Positions 34,716 through 47,005 of a DNA stretch of 64,000 nucleotides are shown one piece after another. The translations under genes and the position numbers were made by a program. Numbering within the stretch: the first letter of the stretch is position 1; every line of letters begins with the position of its first letter. Below the pieces are notes generated by a model. That model was not told the origin of the DNA, did not search any database, and worked only from the letters and a program-made list of their open reading frames with translations. Source of the stretch: Vandiemenella viatica (lineage: Eukaryota > Arthropoda > Insecta > Orthoptera > Morabidae); the NCBI GenBank assembly GCA_031002005.1, contig CM061919.1, positions 20,407,687 to 20,471,686 of the forward strand. The letters run 5' to 3'.

Positions 34716-36900
34716 CCACCATAACTCTTAGAACAAAGGAATTATTATATCTCATTATATTTGATAAATAAAGAAGACACACTTCTAGAAGGTAGTTCTG
34801 AAACCGACACTGATGGCGATATACAAAAGAATGCATATACAATAATGACCAAGAGTCCATTCATGTAGTAAACTGGAAGGAAAGATCGAAAGCAAGGCCA
34901 GTGCTTACCAAAATTTCCGCCAATTTCTGCGGAAACAGGAAATTATGAACGTCCTTCTTCTATAAATAACCTGTGTTTCACTTTCCTGATACCCTGCAAT
35001 CATTAAGCATTAAGAGACACTTTATTTCACTCCAATATTCAACTATATTCTTAAATGAGAAACAAGTGCTGTAATACTCTCACTCGTAGATTTTTTAAGA
35101 CTGTCGTCTAGAGTATTTATAAAATTCCTCCATTCATTTTATACGAATATTCATTGTGTTTGAGATGATATAAATGTACCCAAATTTCTTTTAATCTAGA
35201 CACGTCAATTCTGCTGTGAATCCGAGCGAACGATGGACTGATAAAAGCTATAGCAGTTTAGCCGAACCATCAGAATTTAATTATTCGAAGCGTTAAAGAC
35301 CCTTGTAATTATTAGTTTACACTGATATGGTGGGCCGTGGTCTCCTACCAATGAATTCCTATCAAATAGGAGGATCTTCCCAATAACGAGTCTTCTGAAG
35401 TGGTGAGGTTGAAAATACAGTGTTTCAGAAAAACAATTGATGTCCAAGTGAAGGGTGCAATATCACTTTACGTCCATATTTTAGCGAAATACAATAAAAA
35501 AATTAGAATTTTTCACAAATACATATACACGTCTGTAAAAGATTATAACAGCAAACTGACTTAGTTTCTTGTTATATTTATTCTGACGCTTTAATAACTA
35601 AAGCAATCGCTTCTTTTCCGTTACTTAACTTTTCACTTCTCCGAAGTAAGCTACTGCGGATTTTATTCGAGGTCTGGGTGTTGTGATTTTGATGTTACTG
35701 TCAACAGTAATATAATAACAAAACGTACGAGTATTGATAGAAGTTTAATGATTATGAATTCTTAAAGTAGTCGGAATATCTTGCGAATGGATACCCCGTA
35801 CAATCCGGTCAAGGGAATGCTGCGCGTTTAACGCTGTGTGTAAACAGCCCTACTTCCTATGATTATCCTACTACACATCACTTGCAGAGTGTAACAGAGA
35901 TAAAGTATAAATCCTTATAATTAATTACAGTGTGGCTCTAGATAGTGCTAACTTCATCTATCAGCTGACACGTAATTTTTACTTAACCACATAGTAGTTT
36001 ATCCGTTACCAAAACGTTACGCAAAATAAGTGCCACTATTTCTATGTGCTATTTTATGATTTTTATCGTGGGACAAAATCTTTCAGAAATTTAGAAACTG
36101 ATAGCTTTTAGCTTAGAATAAATGAAACTTAGGATATTTATAAAACCACCACTCTTCCTCGTGGATGTTACCAAGTCCATATCCTGACTATCGTTCTTCT
36201 ACAACTATGAGGAAACAAACTACTTGCTTGAAACTTTGGCTAAATGAATTTACATCCAGTATCCTGATTTGTACTGTAAGAATGGATTGTTACTCATTTC
36301 AGTATTCTGAAACGGATTGTGTTTGACTTTAGCATCACTTCAGCATACAACGAGTTAATATGTCAATACATGCAGATACCAGTAGTTCTAAATTAAATCT
36401 TGATTGCGTTACTATTCAGCAAACGAATAGGAAATTAATCCAATAATATTTTGGTTGAATGATGGATTAGAAACTGTATTGTTTCATTGATGGAATTATA
36501 CGGAAATTTGACAGATCTATTAATATCAAATAATTTTGAGCCTCACTTTTAAAAATGTTTTTCAGTAATGTTTAGATGCAATTACAAATCATTATTTCAT
36601 AGCCGAACGAATTGGATGAAGGGTAAATTTTTTTTTTACGTTGCTTTAAAACTAATCTTTTCCGAGCTATTGCAATAATAATGACTTTACTAAAGAATAA
36701 CAACGAAAATGAATTTGGATTGCTTGATAGATACATGCAGACATGCGTAGCTTCTGCTTCTCATTAAGTGTATAAAATTTTTTCACTGTCCCAGTGTATA
36801 GGCAACACAAGAAAAACATAACGCTCATAAAACCAGTTTTGCCCGCGGCCTGATTCGAACCCTGGAACCGCGAGACAATATATATATATATATATATATA

Positions 36901-38726
36901 CAGGTGGGCACAGTTAATCCAAACGTTAACTTCGTTAATCATTATTCCGCTACTTAAAAAGTTAACTTCGATAATCGTTAAAGCGTTAAATGTTTATAAA
37001 TTTAACGCAAGTTAAAGTTATCCGTTAAAAGTTAACTAGTCAAAAGTTGTACTTATTTATTAGTATTATAGTACGGTAGGTGTAACTGCTCTCTATCTCA
37101 AGGTGTTATGTACTATGATGCAAGTGTGGATTTATTTATAAAAATTAACAAATTGTGGTTACGCTATCGCCACAACAACGAAGTGGTATTCCTGTCTGTT
37201 TTTATATTTGTTGAGACTGTGATCAACATAACACTTGCAAATTGTTTTACGAAAGACAATTAATGTACTCATGACTTTATAAAAAAAAAGTAGTAAAAAA
37301 AAAACAAAAAAAAAAAAAAAAAACGACATGAATACAGAATGAAAAGCAACAATATTATAGAAAACAAGTTGGACTGGGACACCTGAATATGTGAAAACTG
37401 AGACCAGTGAAATTTTCAGCCAACATAAAATCTACGACCAATGCCTGTTACGGTTACCTTTGTGCCACGGCCTACCTGTGACCTAAAGGCCCCTTTAGAG
37501 GACCCGGCCTGGTTTCACTAAATCATGGCCTGCATGTTTTTACGTGAACAAATAGAACGGAAGTTAGTCAGCGACATCCTTTTACATTACACGGCCGAAA
37601 CTGCCAAACTAGCTTATACTTTTTTTTAAAAAAAAAAAAAAAAAAAAAAGACACACAAATGTTTCGAATTGAAATTGCACATCACCTTTTTCGTAACTTA
37701 TGTATTATTTCTTTGAATTTTTTCGCACTGGTTACTGAAAGTTGAATTTTTTGCTGTTCTGCAACACTGTTTGCAGACTCCAGTACGATACGAACTATCG
37801 ATCAGGCAGCCGGTCATCCCCCGGCACAGAATTTCGTCCGAGTATTGCCCGATTTGACGGCCGAACAGTTTGTCAGATTAACCTCTTCCGACACACACTG
37901 CCGATCCGTCACTGTTGCTTCAACACCAACTGAACGCGATGTTTTACTAAACGTATAATAACGACATACATTTTGTAATAATAAATACACCTTATTACAG
38001 ATAATAATGTTGATTTGTCAATAAGATAGGTATGACGCTTTTTAGTTTATTTACGTTTGCAGAATTCACAATATAAAATAGTCACGCCGCCGCCAGATTT
38101 TAGCAGGCGGCGCCCACTACTACGCCGAACATACGACCAGCACTGCCAGTACAGCCAACTTATATTATACCGCTGTCTCTTTGAAATTATACAGAATTAA
38201 ACCTTAATTATACAAAGGGGTCATCAATTGATTACATACGTGAGTGAAAGTGTTGGGAGCAAAAAAAAAGTCAACGAAAAGTAAACAATGTATACATTGA
38301 TAAACTTTGAATAACAAAAAGGAAATAGATATGCAGGAAGGGTTGCCAACTCAATGAAACAAAGGGCAAACACTTTCAAAAAGATGCTGGAATGTACTTT
38401 ACTTTTAAGTGCTCATTTTTGTATCCAATTATACAAGGCAATCTGTTATACAAACAGGATACAAGAGGTAACCAAATTATACAAGTTTTGTATCCAATTA
38501 TACAATCTGGCAGCCCTGCATACGAGTGGTGGCGTGGCGCACAGTTCAAACAAACGAAAAGACGTCAACAACCTATGTAACGGACGAAAGTTAACGGAAG
38601 TCCAATTTAATGGAAGTTAAGAAGACCGTTAATGATTTTTTTAGATTAACTTAAAAGTTAAATTTTCGCAATTTTTTTAACTTCGTTAATTAACGATTAA
38701 CGGATTAACTGTTTTGTGCCCAGCTG
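36901..38726. mobile_element. Non-autonomous hAT-like element
   Basis: It begins CAGGTGGGCACAGTTAATCC and ends inverted as CAGCTGGGCACAAAACAGTT, with GTTAACTTCGTTAA-type repeats inside both ends. Flanks are TATATATA (36893-36900) and TGTATATA (38727-38734), compatible with an 8-bp TSD but in TA-repeat context and so weak evidence. No transposase frame. Confidence 0.7.
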
Positions 38727-39069
38727 TGTATATATATATATTGTGCTACGGTTAACAATTTGGATCCTTACTGCAGACCGAACTTATTACGGACTCCTGG
38801 CGAGAGCAGCAACGTGATAGGACAAGGAAGAATAACTCGAAGCCACGAATAACGCCCAATTGAGGATATACATCAATTATATCATTACTGATCACTAGTA
38901 GGAGCAGCATTTTGTTACATACGGCACCTCCCATTAGCATGTTATTCGTCAATGATGACTTTTTGTTTTCGTAAGAATTACTACCCACATTTTTAGTTCT
39001 GATTTGCTTGCTAATACCACTGTCTCCAACAGGAACATTAGCTAAAAAAAACGCACATTAGTTTGATTT
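38727..39069. other. Loop of the inverted repeat, right part
   Basis: A short TA repeat, then about 300 bp with no recognised feature. Confidence 0.3.
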
Positions 39070-39149
39070 AGGTCCTTGTTTATTTTTAAACAGCCATATT
39101 TCGGGACTCGTAATTGTCGGTGCTTTGACGGTTTGTAAATTATTACGCG

Positions 39150-39372
39150 TCGTCTGAAAATCATTTACGTTCTGGTCTCTTATTCGGGAAGACATAGGTT
39201 CGAATCCAAGTACGGCCATGCAGATTTGTTGTCTCCAAAGTTTCCCCAAATCACTCCATATGAATACCGGAATGGGTTCTTTACAAGGCATGGCCGAAAT
39301 CCTTGCCACTACTCATATCCAGCCAATAATCACCTCTATGTCGACGAGGCGTAAAATCATAAGAATAAAAAA
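39150..39372 (+). repeat. SINE, right arm
   Basis: B box GGTTCGAATCC near 39190, then the standard SINE body, ending AATAAAAAAAG. It is the inverted partner of 32830-33065. Confidence 0.75.
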
Positions 39373-39429
39373 AGCAGGCTAAATTTATTGAGGAGCTCGC
39401 AGATGGCTTGAAACTGATTAACAATAACT

Positions 39430-39575
39430 CCTCCCTATCCTTTTTTTTATTGCTTTACGTTTAATCGATGTTGAAGTTATTAAGGAAGGGAAAGGCCATG
39501 TCCTTCTATAAGAATCATCCCAGCATTTGCCTGGAGCCAGAGCGTTACCGCTCACCACCCACGCTCGTTCTTCCG
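39430..39575 (-). repeat. SINE with internal deletion, right arm
   Basis: Poly-T tail at 39440, body start, then a jump from 'GCATTTGCCTGGA' directly into the head 'GCCAGAGCGTTACC'. Inverted partner of the left-arm copy. Confidence 0.65.
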
Positions 39576-41150
39576 GTCTTTATACATTATCAACCTTACT
39601 TTACCGGTAGACTGTGTTTGTTTGAATCCTTGAGACGTAGGCGATTATGTAGTCGATTATGACTGGTGACAATCTTGAGCGTTCCACGTTATACCGGAGA
39701 CAAAAGAACAATCACGCGAGTGGTGACATCCTCATTCGCCAAATGCTTCTATTTATTTATGTTATTTCAAACAAAGAATAACGCATGTAATTTCACGACT
39801 TGTTAATTAATTAGCATTTAGCTCCAGTATTTAATAAATCCCAATGCTGTAAAGATCATGAAGTAATAGTGTCAGAAACTAGTAACAGCATTGTTGAAAA
39901 CGGGAAAAAATGGTAATTTAAGAACTCCCTTTCCTTAAGCCCGATTCTCAATTAACTTTAATTACTTATACCAGTTATAAACGAATTTAATTTTGTCCTA
40001 TGATAATAATCTGGTTGTCAATTTTTTAGTGATTGATTTGTTCCGGTGCTAATATTCAGTTCTATGCGATTAACTCTCATTTATTTATATATTGCATAAT
40101 CATTATCGTCCATCTACAAAGAGAGAAATAATTACTCTTGTAAATTATTTCTTTCTGAAACGCGATGTTCGTTCTAGTGTGAAATAATTATTTTGGAAAC
40201 ATGTGTGTCGTTTGAAAAGGGACAGATGATATGATTTCGGCGCGGCTTGAAACCCGTGTAGATTTCCTTCAATTCTGCCGCCGCAAGTCTTTCATGCTTA
40301 CGTCGGCAATTGGTTAGTACTTTCGCAGATGTTTATCTTATTCCCCGACGCAGTTAAGAAAGAATCGAGGATACCTTATACTCATAAGCAATGTGCAGTT
40401 TCGGTACGTTTAAAAAGAAAAGACAAATAAATATAAATTTCTAAATAATAAAAAAATGTAAGAACTGTTTGGATATGAACTCTGAACCGCTCGCTCAGCA
40501 ACCCAGAACGCTACCCATAGTACCCCTGCACTCTTGGTGCAACTTTCCTCGTATAGGTGTATACAACGCTGTTTCATTCAATCCATCTTGGAGAGACACA
40601 CTTCCGAAATAATTTCTTGTGTCTGTAGTTTGGTAGTACTAAAACTTCTACCACCTGGAACATGATTATCACTTGGTTTGTGGTCTGACCATATATATGA
40701 GTGAAATATTATCCGAAGGAATTTTAGTATGACAATCTTATCGTTGTAATTTTATGCTAATGAACCGTAGTAATATATAGCATTGAGCCTGTTTCCTGCC
40801 TCGCTTTAATGCAATCCCGTTAATTACAACTTTTGGGATACGTTTCATGATCTGATTTTGGTAAAGTATTTTAGAAATGTAATGGAAGGTTGATGAACTG
40901 CTGTGCCAATAAGAATCGTCAGTGGGAGGAGCTTAATTCCTACCTGTTAGCCAATTGTTCCCTGCATTGTCTTAAGGAAATGAAAAATCTGCAGTTTAGA
41001 CGGCTCTGAATTAAAAAATCCACCAATGAGATTTCGAGGAGGCGGAGCCAGTATTGCGTTACTGTTTCCTGGGATGAGATTGATGCCAGATTGTGGAAAA
41101 TAAGAGTTATAGAATTTTTCAGCGGCGTGCAAGAATAAAGTCAAAGACTG

Positions 41151-41870
41151 CACGTACCTATATTTCTCCATAATTTGTCTGGGTATGATGCACACTTCAT
41201 TGCTAGGGCGTTAGCACACCTCGATAAAGATGGGATGGAGGTGCTGCCCATCAAGATTGAACGTTATATTTCGTTTTCTAAAATGATAAATGGTACGGCA
41301 GTCACATTGCGTTTCCTGTACTCGTACTGTTTCATGCAGTCATAATTAAATAAGCTGGTTGGGACCTTAGAGGGGCGTGACATGCACATTACCCGTGCGA
41401 ATTTCATGGACACCGAGAATTTCCATTTAGTGAAGCGAAAACGTGTCTCCCCTTACAAATACATGGATTCGATGAGGAAGCTCAAAGAGGCCACGCTCCT
41501 TCCAAAGTCTAAATTTTATGTTTCGTTGTCGGAGTTTGGAATTTCAGACGATGACTACGAACACGCGACACAAGTGTGGCGAGTTTTTCAGGTCCAAAAC
41601 ATGGGTGAATATACGAGTCTGTATATGGGGACGGATGTGCGGTTACTTGGGGATCTGTTTGAAAAATTTAGGGATGTATGCTTGCGATAATACACTCTGA
41701 ACTCCGCACGTTATTTTACAGCCCAGGCCTTTCATCGCAGGCTATGTTAATGAGTACGCATGTCGAACTGGACCTTCTGACAGATATCGACATGCTGCTC
41801 TTTTTCGAACGTGGGATTCGTGGAGGTATGAGCCAGTGAGTCCATAGGTACGCCAGGGCAATTAAAAATT
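41151..41870 (+). pseudogene. polB: Polinton/Maverick-type DNA polymerase B fragment
   Basis: Protein-primed family B DNA polymerase of Polintons and adintoviruses, from the exonuclease part to the start of the polymerase part. Visible signatures: NLSGYDAHFIARAL (about 41170-41215), KIERYISFSKM, then in the same order FMQS..NKLVGTL, VSPYKYMDS (41450), [30 protein letters not shown] (41630-41690), and after frameshifts [17 protein letters not shown] (about 41790-41840) and HRYARA. At least one stop (near 41345) and two frame changes are present. The readable match begins at the very edge of the inverted-repeat arm, and the upstream part of the gene is not found beyond the palindrome. Other Polinton-like genes lie at 53.1-54.4 kb. 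Confidence 0.85.
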
Positions 41871-42007
41871 GATTTTCAAACTGGAATAAGCTAAATTTGT
41901 AAAGCCAAAATGATGTTTTCTTCGAAAAATTAACTAAACGTTTATCTATGTGCTTATAAAAATGATTGTATTATGGTTGGTTCCGCTTTCATGACACACG
42001 ATGTGAC

Positions 42008-42176
42008 TAGGGATTGCAATCCAGCAAAGTGGGATCCCGCATCATTAGACAGTCTGGCGGATCCCACACAAAATTGAGCGGATCCGCAATCCGCAAAATC
42101 CGGCGGAAACGCGTGTCAGTCTGCGTGACTCGCTGTCCCACTCGGTCTCTGTCGGATATTTTGCTCTGTTTGCCTG

Positions 42177-42227
<51 letters not shown>

Positions 42228-43864
42228 TAACAGTTTAACGTCCCTTTTTTTAACAACGTGGTCTTTAGAGACGGGAAAGGATGGGGGCAAGGAATGGGAA
42301 GGAATTCGGCCATGGCCTTTTGAAGGAAGCATCCCGGCATTCACCTGGAGTGATTTGGGGAAACCATGGAAAACCCAAATCTGGATGCCCGGACGGGGAT
42401 TCGAACCGCCGTCCTCCCGAATGCGAGGCCAGAACGCTATCCGTTACACCACCACGCTCGGTCCTTCCAGTTGGCATTTGACTCATGTGAACAAGCGTTT
42501 GTTTTTGTCAACCTTCGTCATTCATAAGTAAATATATACACTTTTATGTATTCATCAAAACTTACGTTTGTTTCGAGTACACATTTCTGTAATTTGAGTT
42601 ATGGTGCGATGTATAATTTTCTAACTATATAATTATTTTTTATGTGCCGCACACATTATCTGAACTACACGGTTACAGCATTTTATTCACGGTTTCATTA
42701 TTCCCATTTTCTGTTTTTGCAGATATAGTAATTGTGACAATTTCCTAATTTGCGGCTGAAAATTTGATTATTCCTTTATATGAAACTAATGTTATCGTAA
42801 TTTTAACGATCGCGTACCCATTTATTTAACAGCTATCAAAAGGAAATTGTATATCCTTTGACTTATTGTTGTTTTGGCCGCTGCCTCAATGCGTTTCTTT
42901 GACGAAAGCCACCTGCTTACATGTTCCGCTCAGGCTTTCGATTATCCCTCTTCTCCTTGTTATTATTTCGACTAAAGGTAAAAAAAGTTATAGTGAAATT
43001 TTCACGGGTGTATGGACGAATTGTGTTGTAGGAACACCATACTTCGACGGCTGCTTCCGCCGTCTTCCTCAAGTGTGTAATTTCGTGTGTGTGCAATGAA
43101 ATCCGGAGATACAACCTATGAGAACTTCACTGCACTCATTCGCCGAGAAAGTCTCCTTTCTTACTAAAAAATAATAATTTCCACTCTAAAAACGTCGTTA
43201 CGCCACATAAGTAAATCTGAAATACTTGAAAGTTTAAGTGTTGGTGAGTAGTTTCTTTTAATAACATTGAATCAACTGTAATATCAATCAAGGAATCAAG
43301 AGATATAATAATGAATCTCGCAAAAAAAGGCCAAGTCTCGTGCTAGTGCAGTGACAAAAAGTTATGAGATCTTCTGAGCCAAGTCTACACTTTACAGAGT
43401 ATATTCACTTCGCTTTGTGAAATGGAATGCTTTTCTCGATGTTATGGATCGTTTATTTAGAATAAAAAAAAAAAAAAAAAAAAAACTCTGGTATCTTTGC
43501 CATTAAGCAAACCATATTTTGAAACTTATGTGATGTATTGTAAGGCACATAATATGACCTAAGACTCAATATTTTTCATTTGAATTATTTATTTAAAAAT
43601 TGGTTTAGATTCAAAAACAAAAATGTAAAACCTCGAAATACACTTAACACACGCTACAAAGTTTTAATGCCATTTTGACAATCAAAATATTGTTAAACTG
43701 TTAATTTTTATCATTTAACATTAAAAATTATTTATTAATTTAATTATGATTTAATTTATTAACGTTTTAAGTAACTATGTTTTAAATATATGCGTTAAAA
43801 ATTGTTTGTACCAATCCCGCACGGATCCCGCGGGATTGAAAACACTGCGGGATTACAATCCTTA
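42008..43864 (+). mobile_element. Non-autonomous hAT, TSD GATGTGAC
   Basis: Ends TAGGGATTGCAATCC and, inverted, TAAGGATTGTAATCC (13 of 15 match) are flanked by a perfect 8-bp duplication GATGTGAC (42000-42007, 43865-43872). Subterminal GCGGGATCCG repeats occur at both ends. It contains a SINE (42180-42461) and an A run (43461-43483). No transposase frame is left. The left end matches 25560-25886, so this is one family with two copies in the window. Confidence 0.93.
42180..42461 (-). repeat. tRNA-derived SINE, full length
   Basis: Complete, with a T run of about 47 bases at the tail side and a head with B box GGTTCGAATCC. Almost identical to 20685-20948. The homologous hAT end at 25560-25886 lacks it, which marks the empty site. 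Confidence 0.93.
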
Positions 43865-43872
43865 GATGTGAC

Positions 43873-44019
43873 TAATATAATTATGAAATCACTAGAGGGT
43901 CTAATATCTCTTCGTCTATAGGTAAGTTGCAGTATAGGAATATTTAATAAAATACATGGCCTCTAATTACTGATCGTGTATATATACTTGTTAAATTTAG
44001 TTCAGAAAACTGAACATGA
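43873..44019. other. Short spacer
   Basis: No feature recognised. Confidence 0.3.
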
Positions 44020-44215
44020 TGGATGAGTGGTAACGTTCTGGCATTGCATTCGGGAGGATGCGGGTTCAGATACCCATCTGGTTATGCAGTGGTTTTCTAT
44101 GTATTCTCCAAAATACTCCAGGTGAACATCGGGAAGGTTTCTCCATAAAGTTCATTCCTTGTGCTCAGTCCATTCCCCATCGATGGCGGGGTAGAGACAG
44201 AAAATAAAACAAAAA
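44020..44215 (+). repeat. tRNA-derived SINE, second subfamily
   Basis: A-box-like GAGTGGTAACGTTCTGG and B-box-like GGGTTCAGATACC, a body only partly like the main SINE family, and an A-rich tail ending near 44218. Confidence 0.65.
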
Positions 44216-44364
44216 AAAATATTCAGAAAGGCCTGGTTCCTCACGTATATACGGTACTACTCCTGTATAACTCTTTCGTCTGTTGAACTGTTCCCGACCA
44301 TAGCCTCAGGCAGCAAGATACGCAGATTAGTTGGAGGATGATGAGGAAAATCGCGTGCCTGAAA

Positions 44365-44923
44365 TCTATATATATAGATGAATGTATGTTTGTTTCTTTG
44401 TTTGTTTGTTCTTAATAAAAATCCACACTTTTCATCCGATCTCGATGAAACTTTGCACACTTATCCTTTGAAACAAGGGGAAAAATACTTTCTACATTTG
44501 GTTGAAAAATTATCTGTATAAATAATACATGTTGTCTCATAATTGAAAAATTTCCCGTCGAATCGAAGTGGTCCGGTTCAAATAGTGCAATTAGGAGCAG
44601 AGATATTCGTAACTAAAATGAAAGAAATGATGCTGAAATATACGTAACTTGAATTGTGTCAATACTCTGCAGTATGCCACGATAATCGGCAATACTCCTA
44701 GCGCCCCAGCGGACACGTCTCTACACCGGCCGAGCAGAGCTCAGAACTCTAGCCGCTTCGCCAGGCAGTTGGCGCTTTAGCTCAGCGGTACCGCGCTTGT
44801 CTGTCAATCGTGCAGCTCGGGTTCGAATCTTCGTCCCCACAACTACGGTTATTTAACTCACCTTTCTTCAACTTTCCAATGTGTTCTGGACCAACTATCA
44901 ATTCTGTGGTAAAACAAGAATAA
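44365..44923 (+). mobile_element. Helitron 5' part (first of two)
   Basis: Begins TCTATATATATAGATGAATG after an A, followed by (TTTG)n and CATCCGATCTCGATGAAACT, a 5' end pattern typical of arthropod Helitrons. It contains a tRNA-like unit at 44768-44838. It is cut at 44923 by the second 5' end. No Rep/helicase. Confidence 0.75.
44768..44838 (+). repeat. tRNA-like module inside Helitron
   Basis: TTTAGCTCAGCGGTACCGCGC (seen at 44776) and the B-box-like GGGTTCGAATC are at tRNA spacing; the anticodon-loop position would read GUC. The acceptor and T stems do not pair well, so this is a tRNA-derived pseudogene, not a working gene. Confidence 0.5.
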
Positions 44924-45812
44924 TCTTTATATATAAAGATGAATGTATGTTTGTTTGTTTGTTCTTCATACAAATCCACAGTTTTCATCCGATCTCGATG
45001 AAACTTTGCACACTTATCCTTTGAAACAAGGAGAAAATACTGTCTACATTTGGTTGAAAAATTATCAGTATAAATAACACATGTTGTCTCATAACTTCGA
45101 AATACGGCGATAGACAGACATGTTGGATATGGATGTCTCCGTACCATGTTTCCGTGTAGTGGACTGTCAGCTCAGTGGTTAAAGCGCATGCTTACAAACG
45201 TCGTGATCTCCGCTTCAAATCTCCGTGGAGGCTAAGATTTTCAAAAATTGTTTTTCATCGTAAGAGTCAGGCCTGGGCCATAGGTTATTCGGATTGAATG
45301 TTAAACTGTAGATATTAGATAGTTAGGGTTGCAATGCGAGGCAAATCGTAGGTAGTCTTGCAATGTTGTAGGTGGACACTTTTTTACGTTATAATGATCC
45401 CTCAGGTGTTGTTCGCAGTCAGTGTGTGAGTGTGAACCACAGTAATGTTGTTATAAATACGGAAGTAAGTCTCTGTCTTTTTGTTACGTTTTGACGACTA
45501 AATGGCTATATCGATATTGATGGATTTTGATAAGAAAATCTGTATGAAGGGCGCAGGATATTTTTTTCCAGTATGATTAACAGTTGTAGTCACGAAATTT
45601 GAGACCTTATCGAATGGTGACAGAAATATGTTGGAAATTGATTCTCTTGAAGAGACAGGTTCGATGGTACAATTATATAGTGATAGCATTTCTGACATAT
45701 TATTCCGACTCGATATTGTTTAAAACCAATCCTTCGTTACCAACAACTTTCTATATTTAATTCTGGCAAAAAATTCTTAATCCACGCGTTTGAAGTCGCG
45801 GGTACGGGCTAG
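44924..45812 (+). mobile_element. Helitron, complete non-autonomous copy
   Basis: Begins TCTTTATATATAAAGATGAA and ends CGGGTACGGGCTAG before a T, with a CGCG...CGCG inverted pair just upstream of the end. Target is A|T, as for Helitrons. A tRNA-like module is at 45160-45232. The segment 45455-45530 recurs inverted at 56700-56775, so both belong to one Helitron group. Confidence 0.78.
45160..45232 (+). repeat. Second tRNA-like module inside Helitron
   Basis: A-box-like GCTCAGTGGTTAAAGCGC and a weak B box (GCTTCAAATCTCC). Different in sequence from the 44768 module. Confidence 0.45.
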
Positions 45813-46700
45813 TTTCTGATAATTTGCTTGGTCTGGGGCCCTTCTGAATTGACATTCGTGTTAGCAAACCATGACACATTCACAATTTCCTGCACTAGAC
45901 TCCCTACCAAGAAACATAGTTGGCCCTAACACTATTGGGTCTAGTACGCTGTCATCGCCGATTCATGTCCGTCCTCGCACATGGGTGGTTTTAAATGAGT
46001 GTAGTGTTCGTCTTGTGTTGACGTTACTGTAGTGTGCCATATTACCTCAGCAAAGCCTGACACAATAGTCAGAAAAATATAAAACTGAGCAGGCTAAATG
46101 GTCGCAGACATGGAAGGTCATAAAATTTTAAATCAGTAAATAGTGGGCGACCAATTTTCAATAACGTGCAGTTCCAGTGCTTTTTTAAGAAATAGCGCCA
46201 TCATTACGGAATATTAATTAATTCATTTTGTAAGTCAATTAGTACGAGTAGAACATTTACAAAATGCAATGAGAGTATTCTGAAGTCGGAATCCAAGAAG
46301 AGTATTTTTCAGAAGTTTTTAATGACTAATACATATTAGTACAATGTTATGTTTTAACACTTTCATCAGTCCTCTAACTATAACTTTAATAATATTTTAT
46401 ATGAAGTTGTTTCTATTATTTTCGGGAAATGACTGTCATTCGAAAAGCGACATATTTGGAGTACAGATGATCATATTCACACATCTTATTAGAGCTTACT
46501 CCACTGAAGAAGTGTTCTTCACTTCCTTCCTCGAAACGTTTGTCAGATCGGTTACTTCCTCCTTGTCTCTGAGCTGCTATTTTCTGGAGTCAGCCTTTCA
46601 ACCAACTTTATCTATGTTTTAAATTTCCTCATTGGTGTTAGATTCTTCTAGTGTTGTTGATAATCTCATGAAATCGTCAATACAGGACGAACTCTTAATT
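45813..46700. other. Non-coding stretch, nothing recognised
   Basis: AT-rich. Short frames (for example 46344-46622) show no family features. Confidence 0.3.
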
Positions 46701-46765
46701 AAAACCACCCATGCCCTGGGCCGGACTCGAACCGGCGACTTCTTCAACGCGCTACCGAGAGCAGC
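46700..46765 (-). repeat. SINE head fragment, inverted
   Basis: B box on the minus strand (GGTTCGAGTCC) near 46720, head-to-head with the SINE that follows. Confidence 0.5.
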
Positions 46766-46784
46766 GAATAATTTCTTCGTACAT

Positions 46785-47005
46785 TGCTCTGGCTTCGCAT
46801 TCAGGAAGACGGTGGTTCGAATCCCCGTCCGGGCATCCAGATTATTGTTGTCCATGCTTTCCCCAAATCACACCAGCCGAATGTCGTGATGCTTCCTTCA
46901 AAATGGCTATGGCCGAATTCCTTCCCGTTCCTTGTCCCCCAGTCCCATCCCGCCTCTAATGTCTTCGACGTAGACGAAACGTAAAGCCATAAGTAAAAAA
47001 AATAA
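46785..47005 (+). repeat. tRNA-derived SINE
   Basis: Head with B box GGTTCGAATCC (about 46816), body GCATCCAGATT, GGCCGAATTCCTTCC, and A-rich tail 46990-47005. Confidence 0.88.

Larger units (their letters stand above)
33151..36900. other. Loop of the inverted repeat, left part
   Basis: AT-rich DNA without recognisable genes. Landmarks are a 58-base A run (34019-34077), a tRNA-like remnant at 34655-34715, a B-box-like GATTCGAACCC near 36852, and a TA repeat at 36878-36900. Confidence 0.4.
39070..41150. repeat. Right arm of 10-kb inverted repeat
   Basis: Inverted copy of 31112-33150. Its outer end (TCAAAGACTG, 41141-41150) meets the DNA polymerase B remnant with no gap. No target-site duplication is visible between the outer flanks. 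Confidence 0.9.

Noticed and set aside
36893..38734. TA-repeat flanks as proof of a hAT target duplication
   Set aside because: The flanks are microsatellite, so matching 8-mers are expected by chance; the element call rests on the inverted ends.
31112..41150. Polinton terminal inverted repeats
   Set aside because: The polB fragment lies outside the palindrome, and no Polinton gene is recognised in the loop; the expected 6-bp duplication was not seen.
44768..44838. Possible functional tRNA-Asp
   Set aside because: A and B boxes are present but the acceptor and T stems do not pair; it lies inside a Helitron and is treated as tRNA-derived.
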